Source: Pseudomonas farris (GTDB lineage Bacteria > Pseudomonadota > Gammaproteobacteria > Pseudomonadales > Pseudomonadaceae). Taken from it: a stretch of DNA of 64,000 nt. The position numbers and the translations under genes are program-made. A model generated the notes under the pieces. That model worked only from the letters and a program-made list of their open reading frames with translations. It was not told the origin of the DNA and did no database searches. The DNA lies in the NCBI RefSeq assembly GCF_019145235.1, contig NZ_JAHSTV010000006.1, forward strand, positions 1 through 64,000, read 5' to 3'. Shown here piece by piece: positions 16,883 through 29,656 of this stretch. Position 1 is the stretch's first letter. Every line of letters begins with the position of its first letter.

Positions 16883-18348
16883 CAATCTATTCCTAACTGA
16901 TTCCAGATGGCATCGATCCGTTGGGTAACGGCTTCATCCTTGACGATAACCCGGCCCCACTCGCGAGTGGTTTCGCCTGGCCATTTATGCGTGGCATCGA
17001 GCCCCATCTTCGAGCCCAAGCCGGAGACCGGCGAGGCGAAGTCCAGGTAGTCGATCGGCGTGTTGTCGATCATCACCGTGTCACGCTTGGGGTCCATGCG
17101 CGTGGTGATGGCCCAGATCACGTCGTTCCAGTCCCGTGCGTTGATATCGTCGTCGGTGACGATAACGAACTTGGTGTACATGAACTGTCGCAAAAACGAC
17201 CAGACACCGAGCATTACCCGCTTGGCATGGCCGGGATACGACTTCTTCATGGTCACGATGGCCATGCGGTACGAACAGCCTTCGGGCGGCAGGTAAAAGT
17301 CGGTGATCTCCGGAAACTGCTTTTGCAGGATCGGCACGAACACTTCGTTCAGCGCCACTCCGAGAATCGCCGGCTCATCCGGTGGACGGCCCGTGTAGGT
17401 GCTGTGGTAGATCGGCTTGATCCGGTGGGTGATGCGCTCGACTGTGAACACCGGGAAGCTGTCGACTTCGTTGTAGTAGCCGGTGTGGTCGCCGTATGGA
17501 CCTTCATCGGCCATTTCGCCCGGATGGATCACGCCTTCGAGGATGATCTCGGCGGTGGCCGGCACTTGCAGGTCATTGCCGCGGCACTTCACCAGCTCGG
17601 TGCGGTTACCGCGCAACAGACCGGCGAAAGCGTATTCGGAGAGGCTGTCCGGCACCGGCGTCACGGCGCCAAGAATGGTTGCCGGGTCAGCGCCCAAGGC
17701 CACAGATACCGGGAACGGCTGGCCAGGGTGTTTCTCGCACCACTCACGGTAGTCCAGCGCGCCGCCACGATGGCTCAGCCAGCGCATGATCACCTTGTTG
17801 CGGCCGATCACTTGCTGACGGTAGATGCCGAGGTTCTGGCGATCCTTGTTCGGCCCCTTGGTGACGGTCAGGCCCCAAGTAATCAGCGGACCGACGTCGC
17901 CCGGCCAGCAAGTCTGTACCGGCAACATCGCCAGATCGACATCGTCGCCTTCGATGATCACTTCCTGGCAGATCGCGTCTTTGACGACTTTCGGCGCCAT
18001 GGCAATGATCTTGCGGAAGATCGGCAGCTTCGACCAGGCGTCCTTCAGGCCCTTCGGCGGCTCGGGCTCCTTGAGGAACGCCAGCAGCTTGCCGATTTCG
18101 CGCAATTCGCTGACCGCTTCTGCGCCCATGCCCAGCGCCACGCGCTCGGGGGTGCCGAACAGGTTGCCGAGTACTGGAATGTCATAACCGGTAGGGTTTT
18201 CGAAAAGCAGCGCAGGGCCCTTGGCGCGCAACGTGCGATCGCAGACCTCGGTCATTTCGAGCACTGGGGACACTGGAACCTGGATGCGCTTGAGTTCGCC
18301 GCGCTTTTCCAGGCCGCTGATAAAGTCGCGCAAGTCGCGATACTGCAT
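16882..18348 (-). CDS. ubiD: 4-hydroxy-3-polyprenylbenzoate decarboxylase
   Basis: UbiD uses prenylated FMN to decarboxylate the ubiquinone precursor. The 488-residue protein begins [20 protein letters not shown], the canonical start, with the [16 protein letters not shown] region and a C-terminal block containing FEIT-like [11 protein letters not shown] and [20 protein letters not shown]. The conserved TSRE-like catalytic segment appears as [16 protein letters not shown]. It is the first gene of a two-gene unit with the reductase downstream. Together with ubiH and ubiI it places three ubiquinone genes in this window. Length agrees with E. coli UbiD. Confidence 0.95.
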   Translation of the reverse strand: MQYRDLRDFISGLEKRGELKRIQVPVSPVLEMTEVCDRTLRAKGPALLFENPTGYDIPVLGNLFGTPERVALGMGAEAVSELREIGKLLAFLKEPEPPKGLKDAWSKLPIFRKIIAMAPKVVKDAICQEVIIEGDDVDLAMLPVQTCWPGDVGPLITWGLTVTKGPNKDRQNLGIYRQQVIGRNKVIMRWLSHRGGALDYREWCEKHPGQPFPVSVALGADPATILGAVTPVPDSLSEYAFAGLLRGNRTELVKCRGNDLQVPATAEIILEGVIHPGEMADEGPYGDHTGYYNEVDSFPVFTVERITHRIKPIYHSTYTGRPPDEPAILGVALNEVFVPILQKQFPEITDFYLPPEGCSYRMAIVTMKKSYPGHAKRVMLGVWSFLRQFMYTKFVIVTDDDINARDWNDVIWAITTRMDPKRDTVMIDNTPIDYLDFASPVSGLGSKMGLDATHKWPGETTREWGRVIVKDEAVTQRIDAIWNQLGID

Positions 18349-18445
18349 GCGTGAGCCTCGTGTTGGCCGGGCGTTCGGGGCAGGCAGTTTAGCGCCGAAC
18401 CCCTCTATTCAGAACCACGAACTGCCGGTTCATCAAAAATCAGAT

Positions 18446-18476
18446 AGCAAAAAGCCGGGTTTCCCCGGCTTTTGCT
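18446..18476 (-). terminator. Rho-independent terminator after rho
   Basis: Read on the minus strand, AAAAGCCGGG and CCCGGCTTTT form a 10-base stem with a GAAA loop followed by a T run. It begins 14 bases after the rho stop codon. It is nearly symmetric and could work in both directions. Confidence 0.85.
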
Positions 18477-18489
18477 GACTTTCTGCGAT

Positions 18490-19749
<1,260 letters not shown>

Positions 19750-19945
19750 ATAGGAATGACGTAATCATTTATGGAGGGGGGAAATTAAGCTTTTGGCTTA
19801 ATGAGGCCGCGCCGCAGAGAAGGCGACAGGATCGCGTACTTATTCGAAAAGGAGTGCGTCGGCGACGGCTAGCAGGGGGCAGTGGAGAAACCAGTGCGGG
19901 GCCGAATGTACCACCTGAGTTTCGGAGCGTCTAGCCCTCAATAAC

Positions 19946-19976
19946 GAAAAGGCCCCGCATTATGCGGGGCCTTTTC
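19946..19976 (-). terminator. Rho-independent terminator after trxA
   Basis: GAAAAGGCCCCGCAT and its complement form a 15-base stem with a one- or two-base loop and a T run on the minus strand. It sits 20 bases past the trxA stop codon and isolates trxA from rho. Confidence 0.9.
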
Positions 19977-19996
19977 ATGACGCTTTATAACAACGC

Positions 19997-20326
19997 TTAG
20001 ATGTTGGCGTCGAGGAAAGCAGCCAGTTGCGACTTCGACAGCGCGCCGACCTTGGTGGCTTCGACGTTGCCGTTCTTGAACAGCATCAGTGTCGGGATAC
20101 CACGTACGCCGTGCTTGGCCGGGGTTTCCTGGTTTTCATCGATGTTCAGCTTGGCAACGGTCAGCTTGCCAGCGTAGGTGCCAGCGATCTCGTCCAAAAC
20201 CGGGGCGATCATTTTGCAAGGGCCGCACCACTCAGCCCAGTAGTCAACAAGCACAGGGCCAGCAGCCTTCAGTACTTCTTCTTCGAAGTTAGCGTCGGTG
20301 ACGTGCTTGATAAGATCGCTGCTCAT
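19997..20326 (-). CDS. trxA: Thioredoxin 1
   Basis: A 109-residue cytoplasmic protein disulfide reductase. The active site [10 protein letters not shown] is intact, with the conserved cis-proline context in [14 protein letters not shown] and the family start [18 protein letters not shown]. Length and pattern are typical. It is followed by its own terminator and then rho, the same order as in E. coli, and is convergent with nothing: the downstream-side neighbour on the other flank is a FadR-type regulator on the same strand. Confidence 0.97.
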   Translation of the reverse strand: MSSDLIKHVTDANFEEEVLKAAGPVLVDYWAEWCGPCKMIAPVLDEIAGTYAGKLTVAKLNIDENQETPAKHGVRGIPTLMLFKNGNVEATKVGALSKSQLAAFLDANI

Positions 20327-20448
20327 GGATGTCTCCGGGTTGTAAGCAATAAAAAACGTGGCCCATCATAGCCGCCCTTCCCGTGTTCAGGAAGCCGCAG
20401 ATGATTGAGTCTCGCTATGGTGGTCCATGAGTTTGGGTATAGCTCAAG

Positions 20449-21156
20449 TCATGAGGTGGCGGGAGCGACGAAAGCAATTCCGGTGCGCAGGGCGGCGTTG
20501 CGCACATGCTCTTGCATCGCCTTCTGCGCGGCGCCAGAGGCCCGACGAGCCAGCGCGCGGAGGATTTTACGGTGTTCCTGCCAGGTTTCCATGGCGCGTT
20601 CGGCCCGGATGAACGGTAGCTTCTGGCTCTCCAGGAAGATGTCGGCGCTGGCTGTAAGGATGCTCAACATCGCCTGATTGCCGCTGGCGAGAAGAATGCG
20701 CCGGTGAAACTCGAAATCCAGTCGCGCCGCTGCATCGAAGTCGGCGGCACGCAATTCGGTGCGCATGGCGGCGACATTGTCTTCCAGGGCATCGAGCTCA
20801 TCGGTACTCAGGGTGACGGCCGCCAGCCCGGCGGCAAAACCTTCCAGCGCATAGCGCAACTGGAAAATGTCCAGCGGCGATGCCTGAGCCGCGAACGGCC
20901 AGCCCGGCGCCGCATCGCCCCGGGGCAGATCGACCGGTGACTGCACGAACACCCCCTTGCCTGGCTGGATACTGATCACGCCCAGCGCACTCAAGGACGA
21001 TAACGCCTCACGCAATGATGCCCGACTGACCCCCAATTGCACCGCCAGGTCCCGTTGCGAGGGCAAGGCATCCCCCGCCCCGAAACCTTGCTCGGTGATC
21101 AGTTTGCGGATGGCTTGCAGCGCCACTTCAGGTACGGCGCGGGAGATCGAGTTCAT
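20449..21156 (-). CDS. FadR-type GntR transcriptional regulator
   Basis: A 235-residue regulator. The N-terminal winged helix (about residues 8 to 75) contains the GntR signature LPSQRDLAVQLGVSRASLREAL, and the C-terminal FCD ligand domain includes QLRYALEGFAAGLAA and FHRRILLASGNQAM. The start at 21156 (MNSISRAVPEV) is the normal position; upstream in-frame codons give no recognisable domain. It is divergent from an amino-acid-type ABC importer with 257 bases between start codons, so it likely regulates that importer. I find no clear operator in the gap. The FCD family usually senses small carboxylates. Confidence 0.9.
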   Translation of the reverse strand: MNSISRAVPEVALQAIRKLITEQGFGAGDALPSQRDLAVQLGVSRASLREALSSLSALGVISIQPGKGVFVQSPVDLPRGDAAPGWPFAAQASPLDIFQLRYALEGFAAGLAAVTLSTDELDALEDNVAAMRTELRAADFDAAARLDFEFHRRILLASGNQAMLSILTASADIFLESQKLPFIRAERAMETWQEHRKILRALARRASGAAQKAMQEHVRNAALRTGIAFVAPATS

Positions 21157-21413
21157 GGTTTTTTCAGACGAGCCAGGCCAATGAGCGGCTAGTTGTAAAG
21201 CTATTCGCGACGTCCGGCAAGTCGTGCCCCATGGGGGTTCGGGAATTTTCACGGGTGCGCCATCAGGGTGCGAAATGCCACCCAACTGTTCAGACCAGTA
21301 AGACCGAACGACACCAGCAAAACCGTGGCCTGCGCCCCCCAAAACCTAATCTTGGCATGGCCCGTGCTCTGTCGATCCGCAGAAATCACTTCCCGCCGAT
21401 CCGGAGATTTGCC

Positions 21414-22199
21414 ATGACCCAGCGTTACAGCGTCCTCCTCGCAGCCCTGTTTGCCAGCCTGATGCTGAGCCAGGCACCCGCCCACGCCGACGGTCTGGAG
21501 GACGTGGTCAAACGCGGAACCCTCAAAGTTGCCGTGCCCCAGGACTTCCCGCCATTCGGCTCGGTCGGCCCGGACATGAAACCTCGCGGCTTGGACATCG
21601 ACACCGCCAAACTGCTGGCCGACCAACTCAAGGTCAAACTCGAGCTGACCCCGGTCAACAGCACCAACCGCATTCCGTTCCTGACCACCGGCAAAGTCGA
21701 TTTGGTGATTTCCAGCCTCGGCAAGAACCCTGAGCGCGAAAAAGTCATCGACTTCTCCCGTGCCTACGCACCGTTCTACCTCGCCGTGTTCGGCCCGCCA
21801 GACGCCGCCATCAAGGGCCTGGACGATCTCAAGGGCAAAACCATCAGCGTCACCCGTGGCGCCATTGAAGACATCGAGTTGACCAAAGTCGCTCCCGAAG
21901 GCGCGACCATCAAACGCTTCGAAGACAACAACTCGACCATCGCCGCCTACCTCGCCGGCCAGGTCGACCTGATCGCCAGTGGCAACGTGGTGATGGTAGC
22001 GATCAGCGAGAAAAACCCGAAACGCGTGCCGGCCCTGAAAGTGAAGCTCAAGGATTCGCCGGTTTACGTTGGCGTGAACAAGAACGAGCCGGCGCTGCTG
22101 GGCAAGGTCAACGACATCCTCACCACGGCCAAAGCTGACGGGGCGCTGGAAAAGAATTCGCAAACCTGGCTGAAAGAGCCGCTGCCGGCCGATCTCTGA
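21414..22199 (+). CDS. Polar amino acid ABC transporter, periplasmic binding protein
   Basis: A 261-residue periplasmic solute receptor of SBP family 3. It has a signal peptide ending APAHA (about residue 24), then LEDVVKRGTLKVAVPQDFPPFG, the usual family opening, followed by GLDIDTAKLLADQL. The ATG at 21414 has a signal peptide directly after it, while the longer frame upstream adds a non-hydrophobic leader. It is first of a four-gene operon with two permeases and an ATPase. Substrate is not determined; the ligand-loop arginine and aspartate of amino-acid receptors appear retained. Confidence 0.9.
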   Translation: MTQRYSVLLAALFASLMLSQAPAHADGLEDVVKRGTLKVAVPQDFPPFGSVGPDMKPRGLDIDTAKLLADQLKVKLELTPVNSTNRIPFLTTGKVDLVISSLGKNPEREKVIDFSRAYAPFYLAVFGPPDAAIKGLDDLKGKTISVTRGAIEDIELTKVAPEGATIKRFEDNNSTIAAYLAGQVDLIASGNVVMVAISEKNPKRVPALKVKLKDSPVYVGVNKNEPALLGKVNDILTTAKADGALEKNSQTWLKEPLPADL

Positions 22200-22221
22200 T
22201 CGTTCGCGCGGGAGACGATTT

Positions 22222-22908
22222 ATGGCTTATCAGTTCGATTTCTTGCCGGTGGTGGAAAACACCGATCTGCTGCTGCGCGGTGCGCTGTTCACCCTTGAGT
22301 TGACGGCCATTGGCGCGGTGCTCGGGGTCGGCCTGGGCATCGTCGGGGCACTGGTGCGGGCGTGGAACATCCGCCCGTTCGCCGGCATTTTCGGGGTTTA
22401 CGTCGAGTTGATCCGCAACACGCCATTCCTGGTGCAGTTGTTTTTCATCTTCTTCGGCTTGCCGTCGCTGGGCCTGCAGATTTCCGAATGGCAGGCGGCG
22501 GTACTGGCGATGGTGATCAACCTCGGCGCCTATTCGACCGAGATCATCCGCGCCGGCATTCAAGCGATCCCTCGCGGGCAGCTGGAAGCCGCAGCCGCCC
22601 TGGCGATGACGCGCTTCGAAGCCTTCCGTCACGTGGTTCTGTTGCCGGCGCTGGGCAAGGTCTGGCCGGCCCTGAGCAGCCAGATCATCATCGTGATGCT
22701 CGGCTCGGCGGTCTGCTCGCAGATCGCCACCGAAGAGCTGAGCTTCGCCGCCAACTTCATTCAATCGCGCAACTTCCGCGCCTTTGAAACCTATGCCCTG
22801 ACCACACTGATCTACCTGTGCATGGCGCTGCTGATCCGCCAATTGCTGAACTGGATCGGCCGGCGGTTTATTTCAAGAAGCAGCAGCGCAAGGAGCAGCA
22901 GCCAATGA
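22222..22908 (+). CDS. Polar amino acid ABC transporter permease, subunit 1
   Basis: A 228-residue inner-membrane permease of the HisM/GlnP family with about five membrane segments. The N-terminal segment QFDFLPVVENTDLLLRGALF and the EAA loop GQLEAAAALAMTRFEAFRHVVLLPAL are diagnostic. A GGGAGA ribosome site lies before the ATG. The stop overlaps the next permease gene by four bases (ATGA), so a heteromeric permease pair is expected. Confidence 0.92.
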   Translation: MAYQFDFLPVVENTDLLLRGALFTLELTAIGAVLGVGLGIVGALVRAWNIRPFAGIFGVYVELIRNTPFLVQLFFIFFGLPSLGLQISEWQAAVLAMVINLGAYSTEIIRAGIQAIPRGQLEAAAALAMTRFEAFRHVVLLPALGKVWPALSSQIIIVMLGSAVCSQIATEELSFAANFIQSRNFRAFETYALTTLIYLCMALLIRQLLNWIGRRFISRSSSARSSSQ

Positions 22909-23555
22909 GCGATTTCACCTTCTGGGACATCCTGCGCAACCTGCTCACGGGCCTGCAATGGACCCTGGCATTGTCGCTGGTGGCGTTTATCGGCGGTGGG
23001 CTGATCGGTTTGCTGATCATGGTGATGCGGATTTCAAAAAAATCCCTGCCCAGCAACTTCGCCCGCACCTACATCGAACTGTTCCAGGGCACGCCGCTAT
23101 TGATGCAGCTGTTTCTGGTGTTCTTCGGTGTGGCGTTGGCCGGTGTGGAGATTTCGCCGTGGATGGCCGCGGCGATTGCCCTGACGCTGTTCACCAGCGC
23201 CTATCTGGCGGAGATCTGGCGCGGTTGCGTCGACTCGATCCCCAACGGCCAGTGGGAAGCCTCGTCGAGCCTGGCGCTCAACCCGCTGGAGCAACTGCGT
23301 TACGTGATCTTGCCGCAAGCCCTGCGCATCGCCGTGGCGCCGACCGTGGGTTTCTCGGTGCAAGTGGTCAAAGGCACCGCCGTCACCTCGATCATCGGCT
23401 TCACCGAACTGACCAAGACCGGCGGCATGCTCGCCAACGCGACCTTCGAACCCTTCATGGTCTACGGCCTGGTGGCGCTCGGTTACTTCCTGCTCTGCTA
23501 CCCCTTGTCCCTCAGTGCGCGCTACCTGGAAAGGAGACTGCATGCCTCTGCTTAG
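22905..23555 (+). CDS. Polar amino acid ABC transporter permease, subunit 2
   Basis: A 216-residue permease partner (MSDFTFWDILRNLLTGLQWT onward) of the same family, with the EAA loop GQWEASSSLALNPLEQLRYVILPQAL. The start at 22905 is supported by the AGGAG sequence just before it and by the ATGA overlap; a longer frame would add a 29-residue polar leader. Its last codons overlap the ATPase gene by 14 bases. Confidence 0.92.
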   Translation: MSDFTFWDILRNLLTGLQWTLALSLVAFIGGGLIGLLIMVMRISKKSLPSNFARTYIELFQGTPLLMQLFLVFFGVALAGVEISPWMAAAIALTLFTSAYLAEIWRGCVDSIPNGQWEASSSLALNPLEQLRYVILPQALRIAVAPTVGFSVQVVKGTAVTSIIGFTELTKTGGMLANATFEPFMVYGLVALGYFLLCYPLSLSARYLERRLHASA

Positions 23556-24279
23556 AATTTCCGCCCTGCATAAATATTACGGCGACCACCATGTGCTCAA
23601 AGGCATCGACCTGAGTGTCGACGAAGGCCAGGTGGTGGCGATCATCGGCCGCAGCGGCTCGGGCAAATCCACCTTGTTGCGCACCCTCAATGGCCTGGAG
23701 TCGATCAATGACGGCGTGATCGAAGTCGACGGCGAATACCTCGACGCCGCCCGCGCCGACCTGCGCAGCCTGCGGCAGAAAGTCGGGATGGTGTTCCAGC
23801 AGTTCAATCTGTTCCCGCACCTGACTGTGGGCGAAAACGTCATGCTTGCGCCGCAAGTGGTGCAGAAAGTGCCGAAAGCCAAAGCCGCCGAACTGGCGCG
23901 GCAGATGCTGGAACGGGTCGGGCTGGGAGAAAAGTTCGATGCATTCCCGGATCGACTGTCTGGCGGCCAGCAACAGCGGGTGGCGATTGCTCGTGCCTTG
24001 GCGATGTCGCCGAAGGTCTTGTTATGCGACGAGATCACCTCGGCACTGGATCCGGAACTGGTCAACGAAGTGCTGAGCGTGGTCCGGCAACTGGCCAAGG
24101 AAGGCATGACGCTGATCATGGTCACCCATGAAATGCGCTTTGCCCGCGAGGTTGGTGACAAATTGGTGTTCATGCACCACGGCAAGGTGCATGAGGTGGG
24201 GGATCCGAAGGTGTTGTTTGCCAACCCGCAGACGGCGGAGCTGGCGAATTTCATTGGGACGGTCGAGGCGGCAGGCTGA
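23542..24279 (+). CDS. Polar amino acid ABC transporter ATP-binding protein
   Basis: A 245-residue ATPase of the GlnQ/HisP family that powers the two permeases upstream. It contains IIGRSGSGKSTLLR (Walker A), the Q-loop VGMVFQQFNLFPHLTV, LSGGQQQRVAIARAL (signature) and KVLLCDEITSALDPE (Walker B, with ITSA in place of the common PTSA), then MVTHEMRFAREV. The start overlaps the end of the preceding permease. It closes the operon; a REP doublet follows. Confidence 0.95.
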   Translation: MPLLRISALHKYYGDHHVLKGIDLSVDEGQVVAIIGRSGSGKSTLLRTLNGLESINDGVIEVDGEYLDAARADLRSLRQKVGMVFQQFNLFPHLTVGENVMLAPQVVQKVPKAKAAELARQMLERVGLGEKFDAFPDRLSGGQQQRVAIARALAMSPKVLLCDEITSALDPELVNEVLSVVRQLAKEGMTLIMVTHEMRFAREVGDKLVFMHHGKVHEVGDPKVLFANPQTAELANFIGTVEAAG

Positions 24280-24306
24280 GCGATTTTCAGTGGCTGACAG
24301 GCCGTC

Positions 24307-24398
24307 TTCGCGAGCAAGCCCGCTCCCACTGGGATTTTGTGTTACCTACAATCCTGCGAACGACACCGAACCAATGTGGGAGCGGGCTTGCTCGCGAA
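24307..24398. repeat. REP doublet, family 1
   Basis: TTCGCGAGCAAGCCCGCTCC and its inverted copy with about 52 bases between. It lies after the importer operon and before ppx, both on the plus strand, so it may stabilise the importer mRNA 3' end. Confidence 0.9.
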
Positions 24399-24523
24399 GG
24401 GGCCATCCGCAACGCCGCAAGTGCCCCGTGGTAAAAGATCGCAGCCTTCGACAGCTCCTACGCGTTGGCGGCAGCGTTTGATCGTGGCAGGATGTCGAGG
24501 TTATCGACCGAGACCCCCTGACC

Positions 24524-26026
24524 ATGCCGCAATCCCAAGCCAAGAATCTGTCCCTGATCGCCGCAATCGACCTGGGCTCCAACAGCTTTCACATGGTCGT
24601 GGCCAAGGCCCAGAACGGCGAAATCCGGATTCTCGAACGTCTCGGGGAGAAGGTTCAGCTGGCCGCCGGCATCGACGAAGAACGTCAACTCAGCGAAGAA
24701 TCCATGCAGCGCGGGCTCGATTGCCTGAAGCGTTTCGCCCAACTGATCAGCGGTATGCCGCCCGGTACCGTGCGGATCGTCGGCACCAACGCACTGCGCG
24801 AAGCCCGTAACCGCGCCGAATTCATCCATCGCGCCGAAGAAATCCTCGGTCACCCGGTAGAAGTCATCTCCGGCCGAGAAGAAGCGCGCCTGATTTACCT
24901 CGGCGTCTCCCACACCCTCGCCGACACCCCGGGCAAGCGCCTGGTGGCCGACATCGGCGGCGGCAGTACTGAATTCATCATCGGCCAGCGCTTCGAGCCG
25001 CTGCTGCGCGAAAGCCTGCAAATGGGCTGCGTCAGCTTCACCCAGCGCTATTTCAAGGACGGCAAGATCACCCCGGCCCGCTACGCCCAAGCGTACACCG
25101 CGGCACGGCTGGAGATCATGAGCATCGAACACGCCCTGCACCGCCTGACCTGGGATGAAGCCATCGGCTCCTCGGGCACCATTCGCGCCATTGGCCTGGC
25201 GCTGAAGGCCGGCGGGCATGGCACTGGCGAAGTGAATGCCGAAGGCCTGGCCTGGCTCAAGCGCAAGTTGTTCAAACTCGGCGATGTCGAGAAAATCGAT
25301 TTCGAAGGCATCAAGCCCGACCGCCGGGCGATCTTCCCCGCCGGGTTGGCGATTCTCGAAGCGATCTTCGACTCCCTCGAACTTCGACGTATGGATCACT
25401 GTGAAGGCGCCCTGCGCGAAGGAGTGCTCTATGACCTGCTGGGCCGTCATCATCACGAAGACGTCCGTGAGCGCACGCTCAGCTCGCTGATGGAGCGTTA
25501 CCACGTCGACCTGGAACAAGCCGTACGAGTCGAACGCAAGGCACTGCACGCCTTCGATCAAGTGGCTGAAGACTGGGATCTGAACGACGGCGTCTGGCGC
25601 GAATTGCTGGGCTGGGCGGCCAAAGTCCACGAAGTGGGCCTGGACATCGCCCACTATCAGTACCACAAGCACGGCGCCTACCTGATCGAGCACTCGGACC
25701 TGGCCGGATTTTCCCGCGAAGACCAGCAAATGCTCGCGCTACTGGTGCGCGGTCACCGACGCAACATCCCCAAAGACAAGTTCGCCGACTTCGGTGACGA
25801 CGGCATCAAGCTGATTCGCCTGTGCGTGCTGCTGCGCTTTGCGATTCTGTTCCACCACATCCGCGGTACCCAGGAGATGCCACAAGTGGTGCTGCACGCC
25901 AACGGCGACAGCCTTGATGTGTTATTCCCGGAGCACTGGCTGGACGACAACCAGTTGACCCAGGCCGACTTCGCCCTGGAAGCGGAGTGGCTGACCCGCG
26001 TCAGCTTCGTGCTGAACGTGCGCTGA
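24524..26026 (+). CDS. ppx: Exopolyphosphatase
   Basis: Removes terminal phosphate from inorganic polyphosphate, and in some bacteria hydrolyses pppGpp. The 500-residue protein has the actin-like ASKHA opening [20 protein letters not shown], the GxGGS phosphate loop in [14 protein letters not shown], and a long C-terminal HD-like region ([21 protein letters not shown]). It faces ppk, the polyphosphate synthetic gene, with which it is convergent across a terminator and a REP doublet. The sister enzyme GppA is shorter in the linker, so Ppx is preferred on context. Confidence 0.94.
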   Translation: MPQSQAKNLSLIAAIDLGSNSFHMVVAKAQNGEIRILERLGEKVQLAAGIDEERQLSEESMQRGLDCLKRFAQLISGMPPGTVRIVGTNALREARNRAEFIHRAEEILGHPVEVISGREEARLIYLGVSHTLADTPGKRLVADIGGGSTEFIIGQRFEPLLRESLQMGCVSFTQRYFKDGKITPARYAQAYTAARLEIMSIEHALHRLTWDEAIGSSGTIRAIGLALKAGGHGTGEVNAEGLAWLKRKLFKLGDVEKIDFEGIKPDRRAIFPAGLAILEAIFDSLELRRMDHCEGALREGVLYDLLGRHHHEDVRERTLSSLMERYHVDLEQAVRVERKALHAFDQVAEDWDLNDGVWRELLGWAAKVHEVGLDIAHYQYHKHGAYLIEHSDLAGFSREDQQMLALLVRGHRRNIPKDKFADFGDDGIKLIRLCVLLRFAILFHHIRGTQEMPQVVLHANGDSLDVLFPEHWLDDNQLTQADFALEAEWLTRVSFVLNVR

Positions 26027-26030
26027 AATT

Positions 26031-26060
26031 AAAAAAGGCCTTCTTCGGAAGGCCTTTTTT
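26031..26060. terminator. Bidirectional rho-independent terminator between ppx and ppk
   Basis: AAAAAAGGCCTTC-TTCG-GAAGGCCTTTTTT is a perfect 13-base stem with the stable TTCG tetraloop and poly-A/poly-T sides, so it can terminate in both directions. It starts 4 bases after the ppx stop codon. Confidence 0.92.
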
Positions 26061-26093
26061 GTGCCCGCGATTCAGCAAACGACGCAAACCCCA

Positions 26094-26183
26094 TGTGGGA
26101 GCGGGCTTGCTCGCGAAAGCGGTGTGTCAGTCAACATCCTTGCTGAATGTGCTGCCCCCTTCGCGAGCAAGCCCGCTCCCACA
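26094..26183. repeat. REP doublet, family 1
   Basis: TGTGGGAGCGGGCTTGCTCG and its inverted copy 90 bases across, between the ppx terminator and the ppk stop codon (convergent 3' ends). Confidence 0.9.
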
Positions 26184-26194
26184 GTTTTTGCGCG

Positions 26195-28417
26195 TTAACG
26201 AACAGCCAGAATCGGGCTGCCCAAACGCTCAAGCAAGGTTGCCTGGGCACTGCGCGGGTTCTGGTTGCCGGTCGGCGTGTTGCGGATGTAGCGACCGTCC
26301 GCCTGCAGGCTCCAGCTGTGGGTGTTATCGGTCAGATAAAGCTCCAGCTCTTTCTTGACCCGCAAAATCAGCTTCTTGCCCTCGACCGGGAAGCAAGTCT
26401 CGACGCGCTTGTCGAGGTTGCGCTCCATCCAGTCGGCACTGGACAGGAACATCTGCTCTTCGCCGCCGTTGAGGAAGTAGAAGACCCGGGTGTGTTCCAG
26501 GAAGCGACCGATGATCGAGCGCACGTGGATGTTGTGGGAAACGCCGGCGATGCCCGGGCGCAGGCAGCACATGCCGCGCACCACCAGATCGATACGCACC
26601 CCGGACTGACTGGCCTTGTACAACGCGCGGATGACCTTCGGATCGGTCAACGAGTTGAACTTGGCGATGATGTGCGCCGGTTTGCCGTCGAGGGCGAACT
26701 GCGTCTCCCGGGCAATCATGTCGAGCATGCCCTTCTTCAACGTGAACGGCGCATGCAGCAGTTTCTTCATGCGCAGGGTTTTACCCATGCCGATCAACTG
26801 GCTGAACAGTTTGCCAACGTCTTCGCACAAGGCGTCGTCGGAGGTCAGCAGGCTGTAGTCGGTGTACAGACGGGCGTTGGCTGCGTGGTAGTTGCCGGTA
26901 CCCAAGTGGGCGTAGCGGACAATCTCACCAGCCTCGCGGCGCAAAATCAGCATCATCTTGGCGTGGGTCTTGAAGCCGACCACGCCGTAAATCACTACCG
27001 CACCGGCCGCTTGCAGACGGCTGGCCAGCTGCAGGTTGGATTCTTCGTCGAACCGCGCGCGCAATTCGATTACCGCCGTCACTTCCTTGCCGTTACGCGC
27101 AGCGTCCACCAGCGCATCGACAATCTCGGAGTTGGCGCCGCTGCGATACAACGTCTGACGAACCGCCAACACGTGCGGGTCCTTGGCCGCCTGGCGCAGC
27201 AAGTCGACCACCGGGGTGAACGATTCGAACGGGTGCAGCAGCAGGATATCCTGCTTGCTGATCACGCTGAAAATGTTCTCGCTGTTTTGCAGCAGTTTCG
27301 GAATCTGCGGAGTGAACGGCGTGTATTGCAGCTCCGGATGACTGTCCAGGCCGGTGATGCTGAACAGCCGGGTCAGGTTGACCGGGCCGTTGACCTGATA
27401 CAGCTCGGTCTCATGCAGGTTGAACTGCTTGAGCAGGTAATCGGACAGGTGTTTCGGGCACGTATCGGCCACTTCCAGCCGCACCGCGTCACCGTAGCGA
27501 CGGGAGAACAACTCGCCGCGCAGGGCGCGGGCCAGGTCTTCTACATCTTCGGTGTCGACCGAGAGGTCGGCGTTACGGGTCAAACGGAACTGGTAGCAGC
27601 CCTTGACCTTCATGCCCTGGAACAGGTCATCGGCGTGAGCGTGGATCATCGACGACAGGAACACGTAGTTGTCGCCGGGGCCACCGACTTCTTCCGGCAC
27701 TTTGATGATCCGCGGCAGCAGACGCGGTGCCGGAATAATCGCCAGACCGGAGTCGCGACCGAAGGCGTCAATGCCCTCGAGCTCGACGATGAAGTTCAGG
27801 CTTTTGTTCACCAGCAACGGAAACGGGTGCGTCGGGTCGAGGCCGATCGGGGTGATGATCGGTGCGATCTCGTCGCGGAAATAACGACGAACCCAGGTCT
27901 TGAGCTTGGTGGTCCAGTAGCGACGACGGATGAAGCGGACCTGATGTTTTTCCAGTTCCGGCAACAGAATGTCGTTGAGGATCGCGTATTGGCGATCGAC
28001 GTGGCCGTGCACCAGCTCGCTGATGCGGGCCAAAGCTTGATGCGGCTGCAAGCCATCGGCGCCAGCCTGTTCACGGGCGAAGGTGATCTGCTTCTTCAGG
28101 CCGGCCACACGAATCTCGAAGAACTCGTCCAGGTTGCTGGAGAAAATCAGCAGAAACTTCAGCCGCTCCAGCAATGGGTAGGACTCATCCAGCGCCTGTT
28201 CCAGCACACGGATGTTGAACTGTAGTTGCGAGAGCTCACGATGGATGTACAGGCTGCTGTCATCCAGGCCGGGAATGGCAATCGCTGGCGCCGCCACGGC
28301 GGGCTCGGCCACCACCGCGGGTGGAGCAGGCTCCAGCTCCGGCGGGGTTTCGGCGATTTGCTCCACCACAGGTTGAGCGTCTTTTACGGCAACTTCAGTG
28401 AGTCCTTCGGTATTCAT
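26195..28417 (-). CDS. ppk: Polyphosphate kinase
   Basis: Polymerises the ATP gamma phosphate into inorganic polyphosphate, a membrane-associated enzyme. The 740-residue PPK1 protein has an N-terminal acidic/alanine-rich extension of about 50 residues, then [20 protein letters not shown], the usual N domain. Catalytic histidine regions are visible: [20 protein letters not shown] (autophosphorylated histidine) and [20 protein letters not shown]. The N-terminal extension beyond the E. coli length is the only oddity, consistent with Pseudomonas homologues. It starts 18 bases after hemB on the same strand. Confidence 0.96.
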   Translation of the reverse strand: MNTEGLTEVAVKDAQPVVEQIAETPPELEPAPPAVVAEPAVAAPAIAIPGLDDSSLYIHRELSQLQFNIRVLEQALDESYPLLERLKFLLIFSSNLDEFFEIRVAGLKKQITFAREQAGADGLQPHQALARISELVHGHVDRQYAILNDILLPELEKHQVRFIRRRYWTTKLKTWVRRYFRDEIAPIITPIGLDPTHPFPLLVNKSLNFIVELEGIDAFGRDSGLAIIPAPRLLPRIIKVPEEVGGPGDNYVFLSSMIHAHADDLFQGMKVKGCYQFRLTRNADLSVDTEDVEDLARALRGELFSRRYGDAVRLEVADTCPKHLSDYLLKQFNLHETELYQVNGPVNLTRLFSITGLDSHPELQYTPFTPQIPKLLQNSENIFSVISKQDILLLHPFESFTPVVDLLRQAAKDPHVLAVRQTLYRSGANSEIVDALVDAARNGKEVTAVIELRARFDEESNLQLASRLQAAGAVVIYGVVGFKTHAKMMLILRREAGEIVRYAHLGTGNYHAANARLYTDYSLLTSDDALCEDVGKLFSQLIGMGKTLRMKKLLHAPFTLKKGMLDMIARETQFALDGKPAHIIAKFNSLTDPKVIRALYKASQSGVRIDLVVRGMCCLRPGIAGVSHNIHVRSIIGRFLEHTRVFYFLNGGEEQMFLSSADWMERNLDKRVETCFPVEGKKLILRVKKELELYLTDNTHSWSLQADGRYIRNTPTGNQNPRSAQATLLERLGSPILAVR

Positions 28418-28435
28418 CGAATGTTCCTGGGAGGG

Positions 28436-29575
<1,140 letters not shown>

Positions 29576-29656
29576 TCACGTCGAGACACATTTGGACACT
29601 TTCATGAATGTGCACGAAGGGTTAGGCTGCGCGTTCATTTCGCCAGCACCCAGACA

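Noticed and set aside
20327-20448. Small RNA gene upstream of trxA
   Set aside because: No hairpin with terminal T run or promoter could be identified; treated as intergenic.
26147-28225. 692-codon open frame on the plus strand opposite ppk
   Set aside because: It lies wholly antisense to a clear PPK1 gene, has a repetitive Gln/Val/His/Arg composition typical of the mirror of GC-rich coding DNA and matches no family.
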